This document shows, piece after piece, positions 10,384 to 22,209 of a stretch of DNA of 64,000 nucleotides (within the stretch, counting starts at the first letter, position 1; each line of letters begins with the position of its first letter). Made by a program: the position numbers and the translations under genes. Location: the NCBI GenBank assembly GCA_012656075.1, contig JAAKBF010000092.1, positions 124,001 to 188,000 on the forward strand, written 5' to 3'. The notes under the pieces were generated by a model. That model did not search any database. It was given only the letters and a program-made list of their open reading frames with translations, and was not told where the DNA came from. The DNA is from Phytophthora hibernalis. Taxonomy: Eukaryota; Oomycota; Peronosporomycetes; Peronosporales; Peronosporaceae.

Positions 10384-12885
10384 TTTTGAGATGGTAGAAT
10401 TTTAAAGGTCGTATGACATGACATGGAATTTAGGTCAGGTGTTTTGTACGACCTAAACGCCCGACCACGATGAAATCCCGACCAAATTGTATTTGTTTGG
10501 GTCTGATATTTGTGAATCATAGCGCACCAGAGCAGAGTACGCGTACAAGCTTTCAGTGCTTCAAGGTGACTTGATCTGCTGCTCCAAGGTCTAGGAACTG
10601 AGCGATTGGCAAGACTTCTTCGTGCGATCCATGCAAAAAGTATACGACCAAAATGTAATTTTCTTAGGAAACTATGCGTCAACCGAAGCGTGGTCGGGTT
10701 GAGTTAATGTGCAGGCTGAAGAGGTTTGATCCTTCAAGGTAATCATATATTCAGCATTCCCACCTGCAAAAGAACAAAAAAATGTCATCCCGGCCGATGT
10801 GCTACATTAGGGCAAAGTGGTATGTACCTGCAGAGAAGCTGCCCGATTCGTTGTCGCCAGTATCGGCATCAAAGTCAAGCGAGAAATCGTCGAGAGTGTT
10901 GGCTTCAACTTCCTCGTCGTTATCATTCTCTACGGCTTCACTATTGTCCGATTCTTCGGAATCAGAGCTGTTTGGGCGCCATCTTCATTGATGTCTTCAT
11001 CGTCGTCGTCACCAGACACCTCGTCGTCGCTCTCCAAAACTTCGACGCTCGATAGGTCAACTGCAGTAGGAACATTAAACTTGGGTAGTGTTCGGAGAGC
11101 TTTTCTGCGAAGACCAATCAACGTATGCATCAGCTTGCGAAAGTAGTAGAGAGATGTCACGAATAGACTTAACGAACGTCGGCAAGTCTGGTTGGGTGAT
11201 GATGATTGCGTTGATCTCCTATTGAACAGTTCGAGTGTGTTATTTGTTCGAGACACTAATGATTCTTCCAAGTCATGAATATTCCACTCGTGAACAGAGT
11301 AGCGCTCCATCAAGTCACTCTAACATACACCCAGAGCTACCTCCATTTGGTTTTCGAGTAGCGATGACCCAGACGAGCGCACCTCGACTTGATCTCTTCT
11401 TTCACCCATGCGACACCAGCTCCTTCCACTTTGTCGGGATCAATCACAGTTAACATGTCGGACACGCCTTTCGCCATCGCGGCCTTTACCTGATTGTCTG
11501 GGATGCACAATTTCTTCATCTTTCGACGCAAAGCCTGCTTAAAATAAAATCAAAAACCCGATAATCTCCGCTTGGGGAACTGAGCTTGAACACCTTTAAT
11601 CAAACCGACTTCGAAGTCGCAGATAACTTCAGATGGCTGCATATTGGAGTCGGTGCTCTTGATAATTTGATCTAACTCGGCACGAACAAACAGCGCGGTT
11701 GGTATTCTGCCATAAGCACAACACACTGGTGGAAACCTTTCGGGACGCATCTGAATGTTCCATCGAGGAACAGTGTGACGCTGTGAGCCGACAGCCCTTC
11801 CATCAAACCTGGATGAGCCCACCCAATCAAACAGTTCGGCTTTCCTTTGGGTTTCTTGTTCGGAGTCACCAAATGAAACTTGAAAAACGATAGTTTGAAA
11901 TTCGGGACCATCGATAGAGGTCGCACTTCAACAACCCCATGCAACTCTGCCCCGTAGTATTTTCGCTTCGCTCTGAATACTCGACTAGCGACTTGCTTTT
12001 GATAAGCCCCCGACAATTCGATCATCACGGACAGAACAAAACCTTATGCAAACTTGCTTATAGATATAAGTCGGCGACAAATCGAGCCCGCTGAGTGCTA
12101 AGCGATCTGTCATCTCCTTTATCGCATTTTCAACACTCACTGAATGACCGATCGCACTAACTGGAAGCGGACAAGCGTGACTGCCCACGCAAGTCAACTC
12201 ATGAGATGACATCCCTAGCTCCAATATAGCAGAACATTTTGTTCGGCGATACCCGCTCCACCTGAAGACGGTATTTTTCCGAGGCTCCAGCCTCTCGTGT
12301 ATTTATACTCGCGATGGAAGCGAATTGTGCAAGAACCGCGGGGTTTCTTGGTAGTGCCTGGGGCAGTCTGCTGCTGTACTGTGTCCCCAGAAGCTCCAGT
12401 TTGAGTGACACCACGATTGGAGAGGAATGGCTTGAAGGTTGGCGCTTGGGCTGCTCAGAAATTCTGGATTTACTTCATTTGTGCGTGGGAGTTGCCGAGT
12501 TTCTGGTTGCGACCAACCCAGTCGCAGACGAGTGGTCGTGGTTCTCATAGACCATCTCGCCATGTCAGGCAGAGGATGTTCCAGACTCGATGAGGCTGAC
12601 AAGGATGAGTTTTGAGGCCGATTTCTCTTTGAAAATGGCTCTGACACCTTCAGTTTGAATTGGTGACTGGTGTGTGAAGAAATGAATGATTCTAATTTAA
12701 GGCTTGCGATCCTTCCATCGCATGCGACGTATCATATAACTTTATCGCATGCAGGGTGCACACGTATCCATTCTTGGCGTGGTAATATCCCGACCGAAAT
12801 AGCGACCAGTGTGAAATTATCGGCACGTAAAAAAACAGACCCAAGTCCATGTCATGTCCGAATACGACCTTTATAATTTTGAGAT
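10384..12885 (-). mobile_element. MULE with 9-bp target duplication and imperfect TIRs
   Basis: The 9-base word TTTTGAGAT occurs at 10384-10392 and again at 12877-12885, a length typical of Mutator-like elements. Inside it the ends are imperfect inverted repeats: left TTAAAGGTCGTATGACATG... and the reverse complement of the right end TTATAAAGGTCGTATTCGG..., each continuing into ACATGACATGGA. The 2.48-kb interior carries a degenerate MULE transposase on the minus strand. The agreement of direct repeat, inverted ends and internal transposase makes the boundaries credible. Confidence 0.8.
10930..12414 (-). pseudogene. MULE transposase relic
   Basis: Read on the minus strand, fragments line up as a MULE transposase. 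A zinc-finger-like start (12414-12199 and below) is followed by LFLDGTFRCVPKGFHQCVVLM (about 11,770) with the first catalytic aspartate. Next come EVICDFEVGLIKGVQAQFP (about 11,620) with the second, a helical insertion QALRRKMKKLCIPDNQV (about 11,520), and WNIHDLEESLVSRTNNTLELFNR (about 11,240) with the likely catalytic glutamate in TNNTLELF. It ends in an acidic tail (ESDDEVSGDDDDED). At least four frameshifts or stops separate these pieces, so it is not functional. It sits inside the TTTTGAGAT-flanked element. Confidence 0.8.
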
Positions 12886-13989
12886 ACCCGAAATACGTGC
12901 GTGTTTTGCATCCAGACCTGGTATTAATATTAAATACCCGGTACTGTATCGGATCGAGTGGGCTTTAGAGATTCAAATCAAACTTCGAGGCCCCGTCAGG
13001 CCGGTAAGCAATTAACTATAATAGATCGTCTTCGACTTAGATGGGAATACATGTGCTGTATTTTTAAATGTTACTCCAGCACAACGTATCTTCAGGAAGT
13101 TGAAGCACCGCTTACGATAGAGCTGAAGACCTGAGCCAGCGATGTCCCCCTGTCGAGGACTGTAACGACGTACCGTTGCTTACTTATCACCGAGGTGCTG
13201 GCTGGATGTTCCGTACGAACTGACAGGAGCTGAACTGACGGCTGTTGCTTGTTGGGACTGACAGGGGCTGACCCGGCGGCTGAATGTTGCACGGATGTTA
13301 ACCCAGGTTAGGATCAGAGTTACGCAGTACCGTGAAATTAATCCGTTGATACCTCCAGAGGTATTCCCAGTATAACCAGGGATTCGGATTATCGGCTAAT
13401 ACACGTTGATCCGTTGATCCGGCATGGTACCATACTTGTATCAGGATTAGAATGATACAGACAGACTCAAATCGAATCAGTGGATGAGGAATACTGATCC
13501 ACCAAGGCCTTCAAGTTGATATTAGGTGATCCAGTATCTTATGCACCTTGCCATGTGAGGCATTAGGGAAGTTGGTCAAAAATTGTAAAAACGGCCAACA
13601 GTAAGGTTCTGATTGGATCATAATAAAACTGGAACTGCAACGACGTTGACATACATAGTCGCTGATGCTGTGAGCGTCAATACCGTAGCTCCTGCCCCGG
13701 CGAGTTTCAACGCCGTCGGGGTGTTCTGAGTCGCTGATGCAGCGAGTGTCAACGCTGAATCTTCAGTCAGGTGAGCATAAACGCCGTATTGGCCTGGAAG
13801 CGTCGCCTGGCAGCAAAACCTATGCTAGGATATAACTGGTATGTTTCAGGATCGAGCAGAGGCTAAACGGATTGCTGGAGGTATTATCACCAACTCGCTC
13901 AATTCTGTTCCGATATGACCCTATAATATCTGGTTCGTTTCGAAACGACCGTAGAGGCGTCAGATATACTTCATCAATAGGTGACTTAG
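12886..13989. other. no supported gene
   Basis: The region carries many stops in all frames, a mosaic of short imperfect repeats (for example the ACGCCGT/GAGCGTCAA words near 13,670-13,760) and no domain I recognise. It may include the terminal region of the hAT element that follows. Confidence 0.4.
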
Positions 13990-16014
13990 TCATTTGCGCC
14001 GTTGTCAAATACGACAATACTATGGCTTATGATGCACCCGCTGAGCACATGCGGCGACATCACAAGAATCATCCTCTGACAATTGAAGCTAATAAAACAC
14101 GAAAGAACTCTATTGCGAGCAGAATTGGCGCGCACAATATTAACTCGGCTGCTCTTAGAGAAAGGGGTTCAAAGGCTAAGAAGCAGCGGACAATGGAAGA
14201 ATCTATGTCAATAGGTGCAGATGAAGTTCGAATTTATCGACAATATGGCTACTTTTGGCAGGTCTACGGTACACCATTCTTGAAAGCCTAGAGTTGTTCA
14301 TCTTTCTTAGACGTCTGACTAATCAACCTCAGCTTGTTCTCCCGGCTCGGACAACGTTTTACGCTTTTGCTGAAGGCGATTTCAAAACATTCGTTGGTTG
14401 TGTTTCACACACACTTCGTGCTGAATTTGATGCTGCTCTGCAGCAACCATTTCTCTCTCTCTCTCTCCACGACTTGTGGACAAATCAGCGAACATGAATA
14501 TCATTGGTGTGACGGCGATTTTTATCGACTCGAAGTGGATAATTAGAGCGTTTTCGTTGTTAGCTTTCCCTAATCCACACGGACACGCAGCTGCCACTGT
14601 TGCAAACCTCATTACGGCAAACATTGAGGATCGATACGGTATTGATTCGCGCGGTTTACTGTCAGCAACACTACTGGAAGCGCGCGGAATGTATCCGATC
14701 ACTTTAGCAACACTGATCAAGTAGATTGCTTAATGCACTTGCTGAGTCAATGTCTCGTGTATGCCCTCGGCCTAAAAGAAATCACGCGAAACGACGGCCA
14801 GCTTGTGATATTTCCAGGCGGTGAGTTCCGTTAAGGACGTCGTGTAATTCAGAAACTGCGAGACCTTGCTACGTTTTTCAACTCCGCAGTGCTTGGCAAA
14901 ACTAAAGCAAGTGAAGGACCTGTATAATCTTCCGGAAGTCAATATTGCGATTGATGCCAAAGCTAGAGTTGGTTACGCGGTAACACTCATGCACCGTAGT
15001 GTCTACAACTATTTTGCGTTCAAGAAGTACTTCAACACTGCTTCTTCAACAGAACAAACTGTGTGGATAAATATCACCGTAGATGACTGGAATTTGATCA
15101 CTGAAATGGAAGCAATTGCAGACCAATTTGCTCAGTTTTCTCTCGGGGAGGTGCAGAAGGAAAGCATTGCAAGTTCCTACGCCCTAATTTTCTGAAATTA
15201 TTGTCTCTAGCTGTCGAAGTAAACTGTATGAGCTGCCTAATGTTGGAGAGACCAGATCCAGCAGGAAATGAGTTCTCACAGCGCAGGGTACTCCGTGCTA
15301 CTCTTGATTTTTCGGGTCTGGGATTTCGTTGCAGAGCGCAGGAGCAGTTGGCACTCCGATTTCCGTCGGATAACATCAGCGGCATAAATGCCAAGCTTCT
15401 TGACCCCCGACAAATCCAAAGCAACCAATGTCGTTAATGATGCTGGTGTACTTGCACAAGCTGAATATGATCTCAAACATGAACATGATGTTACCTACAA
15501 GAAACTCGCATCACGTAAGGTGGCATGTAAAGAGTGTAAAGGAAGTGCATCAACACCCCCGCAAATACCTGCTCAGCGAGAACAAGTTCGAAGCAGTGCA
15601 ATCAACTAATTGTTGGAGATCGATGCGCCACTTGAGCCCTCAGAAGTCCGAGCTGCACTGGAAGATTTAGAGTCAGAAGCAAGAAATTCGTGGAACCAAT
15701 GGTGCAATTTAAGTGAGCGGTGGGTGTACACTAATACCGACGGCAAATACAACTTGTTGCAGCTGTATCGAGACGTTTACGTGCTTGCATGGTCCAAGGA
15801 CGAGGAAGAGCGAGAATTTCCTGCTGTTTCCTTCTTAGCCAGAATATATCTGGGTAAGCCATTATCAACTGCAACCCAGGAAGGGTTCTTCAGTCTTAGC
15901 GGGTTCGTTGTAAAGAAGCTTCGTACGCACCTTGACGAAGAAATGATTGAAGTCCATTTGGCGCGAGTACAAATATTTGCTGAAAGAATGTTAGAGGCAG
16001 CGACAAGTTTGTGA
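13990..16014 (+). pseudogene. hAT-family transposase relic
   Basis: Pieces of a hAT transposase in order. A BED-finger-like start (ICAVVKYDNTMAYDAP then EHMRRHHKNHP, about 13,995-14,075) has lost its second Cys. A DDE-core block (MNIIGVTAIFIDSKW, about 14,490) and a middle block (KLKQVKDLYNLPEVNIAID, about 14,890) follow. The C-terminal dimerisation (hATC) domain FPAVSFLARIYLGKPLSTAT then QEGFFSLSGFVVKKLRTHLD (about 15,820-15,940) is the most diagnostic part. Most of the core is in frame 1 but broken by several stops and shifts. No clear 8-bp target duplication was found by eye. Inactive, though the last 405 bases are still open. Confidence 0.8.
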
Positions 16015-17135
16015 AGAACGTCACGATAATAATGGAAGTTGCTAGTGGTACAAAACAGGAATGATGGTCAAAAGTATTTTACGCTGGTCATTTATGAAAA
16101 TGACCAAATCTCTTTACAAAAAAATCGTCCGCGCTGCTGCCACCCAACTCATTATCGATTCTCCCGCTTTGCTGCTCAGACGCCCCCTCCGTCCGATCTG
16201 CACGCGTGAGGCTGACCCTACACTCCTCGCAACACTGCCTCTGCTGCTCGTACTTCTAGCGCTGAGTGCTCATATTACCTAGGTGATGAATGCTTACTCG
16301 TGTCTATGAAGAGACCTCAGAGAGACCGTTTGCAACCGAAGCGAAGCGGAGTCTGCAGTTGGCGGCGCGTGGGCCGGAGTAGTTGCCCTCACAAGGGTTA
16401 CTTTTTCCTAGCCACCACGCCTGGCCGAAGCCGAGGACTTAGCGTAAGGCGCAAGGGGTGAGGCAGGAAAATTTCGTAAAGTTGGAAACGAGTGGCATTC
16501 GTCGTTCGGACCCCTCGAGAAGAAGCGCGAAAAGCGGCGCGGATCGAAGAAGCTCGTTGGACACCTGGGACCCGGCACGATGGTACGCGACCTCACCCCC
16601 TCGCTTAAGCGCGTTTATTTAAGCGGGCTTCACGCTAACTGTCTCTGATTTTCATTCCTGAACAACCCGATCTCCCGCCATTCCCCGGCCGCGACAAGAA
16701 GGACGTGCCGCCGAGGCTTCTGACGCAGTAGACCCTTCCAGACGCGGACCGACTGATCAAGAGGCGTGGTGCTGCCGCTGAGGAGAAGCGACGTGCGGAG
16801 AACATAGCGCGGACAAAATCGATCGTCTTCGCCAGCGCGTGGCAGACATCCGATCGAGAAAGAACCTCCCTCCGTTTCCCGCCCCATACCAAGCGGCTTT
16901 CGAGGCTTTGCGTGCGCAGCGTACCGCACACGGGGAGAAGGAGATTGTTGAAGAGCAGTTGGCGTCACTGGGCCGAACCATGCGCACCCGGGCATCGGAC
17001 GCGAAGCTAAAAAGGATACAAGCTCTTCCGTTTCGCAGTTATGACGTTTTCGTAAAGGTATGTGTAGACGTGCATGTAGCGATATATTATACATCTGTCT
17101 TACATTCCCATCAGGGCTAATACGATTTTCATTGT
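16015..17135. other. no clear gene; possible transposon 5' region
   Basis: A GC-rich stretch precedes the next transposase. A plus-strand frame at 16839-17120 (helical, Arg/Lys/Glu-rich) might be the 5' part of that gene, since it runs to within 20 bases of it, but I see no diagnostic motif. A minus-strand frame at 16630-17205 is probably a shadow. Confidence 0.4.
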
Positions 17136-17788
17136 TTGATAGAGAGCGAGGAGAAGGCGAACCTGCGTCTGGCCGTGAAGAGTTTTCAAAAACACAATCC
17201 AGCACGGGCCGGCATTCGTGTGTTGGTTACGGATAAAGCGATGCATGAGAAGGCAGTGCTGCTGGAAGATTTTCCTCAAACTCGCCAGCTTATGTGCCAA
17301 TGGCACGGCATTACCTGGATTACCTGGTTGAAGAAGCAAGCTACGCGTTTGGCAGCAGCACACAAGAAGGAGGTGAAAGGTCTAATGAAGACTCTCGTTT
17401 ACTCAAGAAGACGTGGGAAATACCAAGACGCGAAATATGCTCTTCTCGACACGCTAGGAGGAGATGCTGAGCACCCGATGTACAAGTTCCTTCTTAGCAA
17501 TTGGGACAACAAGTGGGTTTTCCTACAAGAGGGGAACATAGCTCACATGTGCAACAATACGAACCACCGGCTGGAGGACAAGTGGAGGAACATCAAGCAA
17601 CTGTTGGAGCCGCATTTCACTTTGGATGAGACCATTACGACACTGATTACCCTACCGCGACTTGCTGAAGACGAGTACGTTGCTCAGTACCATGAAGTTG
17701 GAAGTCGTCCCGACTTGGGTGAAGATCCAGAGCTTGCAGCCCTCGACAGGAAGATCAGCGAGTACGCGTTTACCTTGGTCGCGGAACA

Positions 17789-17871
17789 GCATGCGTTTGC
17801 AATCGGACACAAGGCGGACTATGATATTATCATATTATCATAGTCCGCCTTCGGTCCGATTGCAAACATGC
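17789..17871. repeat. 36-38-bp fold-back palindrome with 9-nt loop
   Basis: Bases 17789-17826 pair with 17836-17871 (reverse complement) with two mismatches and one 2-base gap; the loop is nine bases (17827-17835). The left arm is MULE coding sequence (...AFAIGHKADYD) and the right arm is its inverted copy. It marks the exact point where the transposase stops and mitochondrial-like sequence starts. Confidence 0.93.
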
Positions 17872-17885
17872 TGTATTAAAACAAC

Positions 17886-18373
17886 AAAATTTAATCAATT
17901 TTTTATGTACCCAGTATTGGTCATACTTTACAAGAACATTCTATGTTTTAGTCAGAGGTGGCCGTGTAAAGAATTTGCCTGGAGTAAAATATCATGTTAT
18001 TCGCGGTTAAAATTCCTAAAAAGTGATTAGTAACTTTGATGAAGTCGTAACAAGGTAGTCGACCTTTTTTAACTTTAGCTACCCAAAAAGAAACAGCACC
18101 TTTCCCCTTACTCGTACGATTTTCCGTAGGTTTTGCTGATTAATGGAAGGTGGGGATGACGTCAAGTCTTCATGGCCCTTATGATTTGGGCTACACACGT
18201 GCTACAATGATAATCACAATCAGAGGCACCAACTCTTGCTAATTTTTATTTAAAAATTTATATAAAAACGGCTGTCGTCAGCTCGTGTTGTGACATGTTT
18301 GGTTAAATCCTTTAACGAGCGCAACCCCTATCGTTAGTTACTAATTTATTAAAAATAAAAGTACTCTAATGAG
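17886..18373 (+). other. scrambled mitochondrial insert (NUMT): rps12 and SSU rRNA pieces
   Basis: Bases about 17,895-18,010 read as the C-terminal part of mitochondrial ribosomal protein S12: FYVPSIGHTLQEHSM, then after a one-base shift VLVRGGRVKNLPGVKYHVIRG. Next come three pieces of a bacterial-type small-subunit rRNA in plus orientation but reversed order: the 3' end (GATGAAGTCGTAACAAGGTA, about 18,038), the GGGGATGACGTCAAGTC...GCTACACACGTGCTACAATG region (about 18,150-18,210), and the GCTGTCGTCAGCTCGTGTTG...ACGAGCGCAACCCC region (about 18,270-18,373). The A/T-rich filler fits oomycete mitochondrial DNA. This is a nuclear copy, not a working rRNA. Confidence 0.88.
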
Positions 18374-18392
18374 GTCCATATTATGGACCTCA
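18370..18392. repeat. 11-bp palindrome at the right edge of the mitochondrial insert
   Basis: TGAGGTCCATA (18370-18380), one base, then its perfect reverse complement (18382-18392). It begins where the rRNA-like sequence (...ACTCTAATGAG) ends, so the mitochondrial insert is bounded by fold-backs on both sides. Confidence 0.8.
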
Positions 18393-20073
18393 GTGTGCCC
18401 AGAAAATCCACGCTTACACGTTCGGGCACGGGGATTTCGCACGTGGTAGATACTTCGGTACGAAAACAGTGCTTTATATTTTAAGTGGCTTCCGGTGGTC
18501 GCCCGGTATGGTTCGTGTCTTATTTCTAATACGTTTTCTATTTGAATATGGATTATGTATTGCAGGCAGCTTCATGTGACTGTATCTTCATGCAAACTTG
18601 TCTTCTGCCTTATAGACATGTCATGCACTTTCGCTTCAAGAGCAATTATGAAACCGTAATCCCGACGCTTCGAACATGTTCGACTCGGTGGATCGTGCAC
18701 GCACCGCAGATTAGGGCGATGTTGGAGTGGAGCGAGGATGTTGAAGCCACACAGCCTTCAACTTCAACATCAAGGGATACCGGACCGACACCGAAAGACA
18801 CTGAAATCACACTGAAACCACCCCAAGAAGTCTCCCAAACTGCACCAAGTTCATTCACGCCTCATCCGCGTCTCCAAACGTGAGAAGCGACGGCTTGGTG
18901 GAGGGAAGGAACTCCGAGAGGCGTGTGCACTGGCCATGAAGATAAGGGATGGCAAGAAAACACGGAAGGCTCGCCTGGATGATGTCGCTGCTGTTCTAGA
19001 CTGCGCTTACAGTATGGACATCGCAAAAGCGATGGTTGATTCTTTAGATTTGGGTGACGTTGAAGTCCAAGGAAGTCTGTCGGTGCGGCCGTACAATGTT
19101 GGCCAACAAGTACCAAAGATCACTCGAATTCCTCAGCTGGACAAGATTCAAGAAGCAATCACGGCTATTAAAGCCAATGATAATTTTAACCTGCTTGCGA
19201 ACTGGAATGACTACGGTTCCGCTACGTTTGACCAGGTGGAGGCAATGGCCAGTGTGCTGGAGGCGTGTAACCCATTCCAGCTAGTTCAGTTCACGCTGAA
19301 CTGGATTGATGGTGTTGAGTGGCAGATCAAGGACGTGGTCGCACCGTTTACCGACGCCTGCGACTATACAAAGGTAAGTGCTTCAACTCATGGATACGCA
19401 ACTAAACTAAACAATGTTTACTGCTTCTATTTGTTTACTGTCGATGCAGCAAGCCTACAAGGATGCGGTAAAAGGGATGCGGCTGGGCGAAGTTCGGCTA
19501 GGTCCCGAATGGTCTCTTGGTTGCTCGTTGGTGGACTTCCGCGAGAATCTGTGGCTTCACAGCTCCTCGATTATATCGGCGATGCTGGCACTGAAGCAGA
19601 AGTACCCGAACGTAGGCGTGGTTAACCCATGCTACAATTATTTCGCGGGGCTGACCGTGAAAAGAAGACGGCGGCTGGTTTGGGAGCCATGAATCCTTGC
19701 AACGACCGGATCATTGAGGTGATCTGTCTGGACCATCCCTGGGGGCGTATTTGCTCGACAAGCGCTAGCAAGTGTGCCATTTGTTTGATCCGTTACAGCT
19801 GAAGGGAAGCTCGCTACATTGATGTCAAGTGTGCAGTGTGTCATTGAGCATTTGGTGGGCTTAAAGGACATGGTCACCTACAAGGAAAGCGACTGGTGCA
19901 CTCAGAGAGACAGCAGCTCGTGTGGCGTCTGGTGCCTGGTTGTGCTGGAACTGCTACTTGCAGAGAGACCGTGGGCTGACAGCCTCTACGAGGTACAGTC
20001 CTATCTGCGCATGCGCTATTTGTACAAGGCAATTGGTGTCCAGCAATGCGAAGTGGTTCACGACCGAGAGTAA

Positions 20074-20909
20074 GAATACTGGTTGTAGTTGGTTCTTGAT
20101 AACTTCTACTAATGAATGATCTTTACTCTTTGATTTGTTGCATCTTGACGATTATGTGTCTGTTTGGTGTCGAACCGGAACGACACCGGATACGATCATT
20201 TTTTCCGTGTTCTGTGTCGAACCGGAAGGGCACCGGATGCGACCAGGGTGGACTTCGCTCCATAGCGCTAAGTCCAAAAGTTCATACTTTTAGAGAAAAT
20301 AGTGTGGGCTGCCAAGGGTGGCCGTCATTTAATCTGAGGTCGTATTTTACATTATCTTTCCCCATCGGTGCATTTCTCAGATGTACAGTATCCACCAATA
20401 AATGTCCGCTTGCATGTCGGTACCTTCCGGTCTCGGTAACATCAGCCGATCAATGATACTGTTCGCTTCCACGGACAAGATGTCGAAGACGTTGCAGTCG
20501 AAAGAGGAGGCTTCTTTTCGGATCACGAGAATGTTACTTGAAAATTCAGGCTAAGTTTAGTTGTAGGAGGAAGGCTGTGAGCTCCAGTCGACCTCTCTTT
20601 CTCTTTTAGTCCGCTCTCGACCCACCACTCCACACTCGAGATGCTCAAAATGAAGTTCATTCATTTAGCCCCACGTGATCGCGATCCTTGAAAACGTACC
20701 ATCCAAAAGTCCCCCAATCCGAATTTGTATATGGCGGTTCGCTTAACCGCCATTTACAAATTACAAGTCATTGCGAAGTCACCCATAGCAGCACATGTGT
20801 TGCAGTAAGTACGAATCGGACTTAGTGTGAATTCGGCAGTCAGATTTGGTCAACCAATCGCCCAATGGGGGGTCACTGTGAAGTTCACACTGGGCAGCTT
20901 CGGAATACT
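20074..20909. other. no gene; short direct repeat
   Basis: Two copies of a 28-base word beginning TGTCGAACCGGAA lie about 48 bases apart (about 20,167 and 20,215), differing at four positions. Otherwise nothing recognisable; a 114-codon frame at 20112-20456 has no motif. Confidence 0.5.
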
Positions 20910-21681
20910 AGTGGTTCTCACGGTTAGAATATTTGCAGGTTGCAGGGTTGATCATTCAGACAATCATAGACAATCTACAGCCTTCAAACCGTGAGGGCTT
21001 TTTGACCTGACAAATACAATTTTGTCCAATGAGAAGTAAGTAGGTTTTGGTGTTTGTTTAGTGGCTGACATTACTATATACCATTTGCCCCAGTGGTATG
21101 GTTAAAGAGGAAGTCGTGGAGCGACGGACCAGTTTCTGGTAGCTCAAGTTCTGTATGGCACTCTAGAGGACACAAGTGACGAAGAAGAGAGTGGTGACGA
21201 GCTGGACGACGTGAATTTGGTTGCACGTGTCCTAGAAACGCGCTACTTGTTTTGCAGTAGTGTACTTAAGGCGGCGGTGTGGTATGTGTTGACAATAAGT
21301 CCCGAGCTCCTTCGTAGAAGCGCTCTTTCACGCCGGTAGTGTAGGCTTTTGACGTGGCTGATGAGATAGTCAATCAGAAGGTGTACCTCACCCGGGGTCC
21401 ATCGCTTGTTCGTCATCGTTGTGCCTGGTTAAAGCAGTAGATGGGGGACGACCGAACGGCGCCTTGGCGAGTGGCTGTCGAGAGAAGAAATGTGCGCTGC
21501 ACCGACAGGCTCCTGTCTGAACCAGTCAGATGAAGAGCAATTTCCACCAATGGGCTGGGACCTACAGCCTGCAGACTAACCTGCGCCTGTTGTTGGAGCA
21601 GGAAAAGCAGCCAGCATGCAGACGCTTTTGATTGGCCAGTTTTTCCTGCAACCTGCAAATATTCTAACCGTGAGAACCACT
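20910..21681. mobile_element. 772-bp non-autonomous TIR element
   Basis: The left end (20910-20946) and right end (21645-21681) are near-perfect inverted repeats of 37 bases starting AGTGGTTCTCACGGTTAGAA. The trinucleotide ACT sits directly outside both ends, a possible 3-bp target duplication. No transposase is present inside, so this looks like a MITE or deleted DNA transposon. The superfamily is unknown; a 3-bp duplication would fit Harbinger-like or CACTA-like elements, but the ends do not match CACTA orientation. Confidence 0.75.
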
Positions 21682-22200
21682 ACTATGCCGGAAAAGTGGC
21701 TGGAGCAGAGCGTTCACACTGCCGAGTCCGGAAAGGCCTATTCCGGGAATAAACAAAAAACGGGCAAATTTGGCCTTCGTCTACCCCCTGCTCGGGACCA
21801 GCCCCTATCGCACCCGGAATAGCACGAGGTAGAAAAAGGCACATTCTCATCAAAATCAGAGAACGGTAGAATTCCACAGACAGGACAGGTAAACCGCACA
21901 GACGATTCGGTATAACCACAGACAAACAGAGTTTCGCACAGATAAGCTTGTCACATGGTGTAAATCCACACATTTTAGCGAGAAAAGTACAGTTCGTGAG
22001 CTAAGAGAAGGTGGGACACATTGGAGAGGGCGAACGGGTCTAAACTAGTTCAGATTAGTGCGACCGCCAGCCACTGATATTCATTATCCAACACAGCGTC
22101 AAGGGCCGGACCCATAAAGGCACCGAGAGTGAGTGTGGCACCGTCCAGCGCCCAAACCTCATAAAGGCGCGCACATCCAAGTGTGCGTGTGGTATCAAAA
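21682..22200. other. no gene
   Basis: Non-coding stretch between the small TIR element and the 35-bp minisatellite. I see no motif or conserved frame in it. Confidence 0.4.
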
Positions 22201-22209
22201 GATCAGTAC

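Larger units (their letters stand above)
17136..20073 (+). pseudogene. MULE-SWIM-Ulp1 fusion transposase, interrupted
   Basis: Three blocks lie in the order known for MULE elements that carry a SUMO-protease-like domain. First (17136-17826) is a ZSWIM-type MULE core: VLVTDKAMHEKAVL, QLMCQWHGITWITWLKK and NNTNHRLEDKWRNIK. Second (about 18,560-18,640) is a SWIM finger, CDCIFMQTCLLPYRHVM, with the third Cys replaced by Tyr in PYRH. Third (about 18,880-20,073) is a long linker and a C48/Ulp1-like peptidase ending in WCTQRDSSSCGVWCL, which keeps the catalytic Gln and Cys; the His is not obvious. A canonical GTAAGT...GCAG intron (19374-19449) joins CDYTK to QAYKDAV in frame. Frameshifts near 18,880 and 19,690-19,800 break it. 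Between blocks one and two lies foreign mitochondrial DNA. Confidence 0.75.

Noticed and set aside
16340..16640. Solo LTR of a Gypsy element (A/T-rich TTTATTTAAG box, GC-rich flanks)
   Set aside because: No TG...CA ends, no second copy in the window and no tRNA primer site could be identified.
18140..18375. Bacterial contamination or a working rRNA gene
   Set aside because: The rRNA blocks are short, in the wrong order, A/T-rich between blocks, next to mitochondrial-type rps12 and inside a transposase gene; a real rRNA locus would be contiguous.
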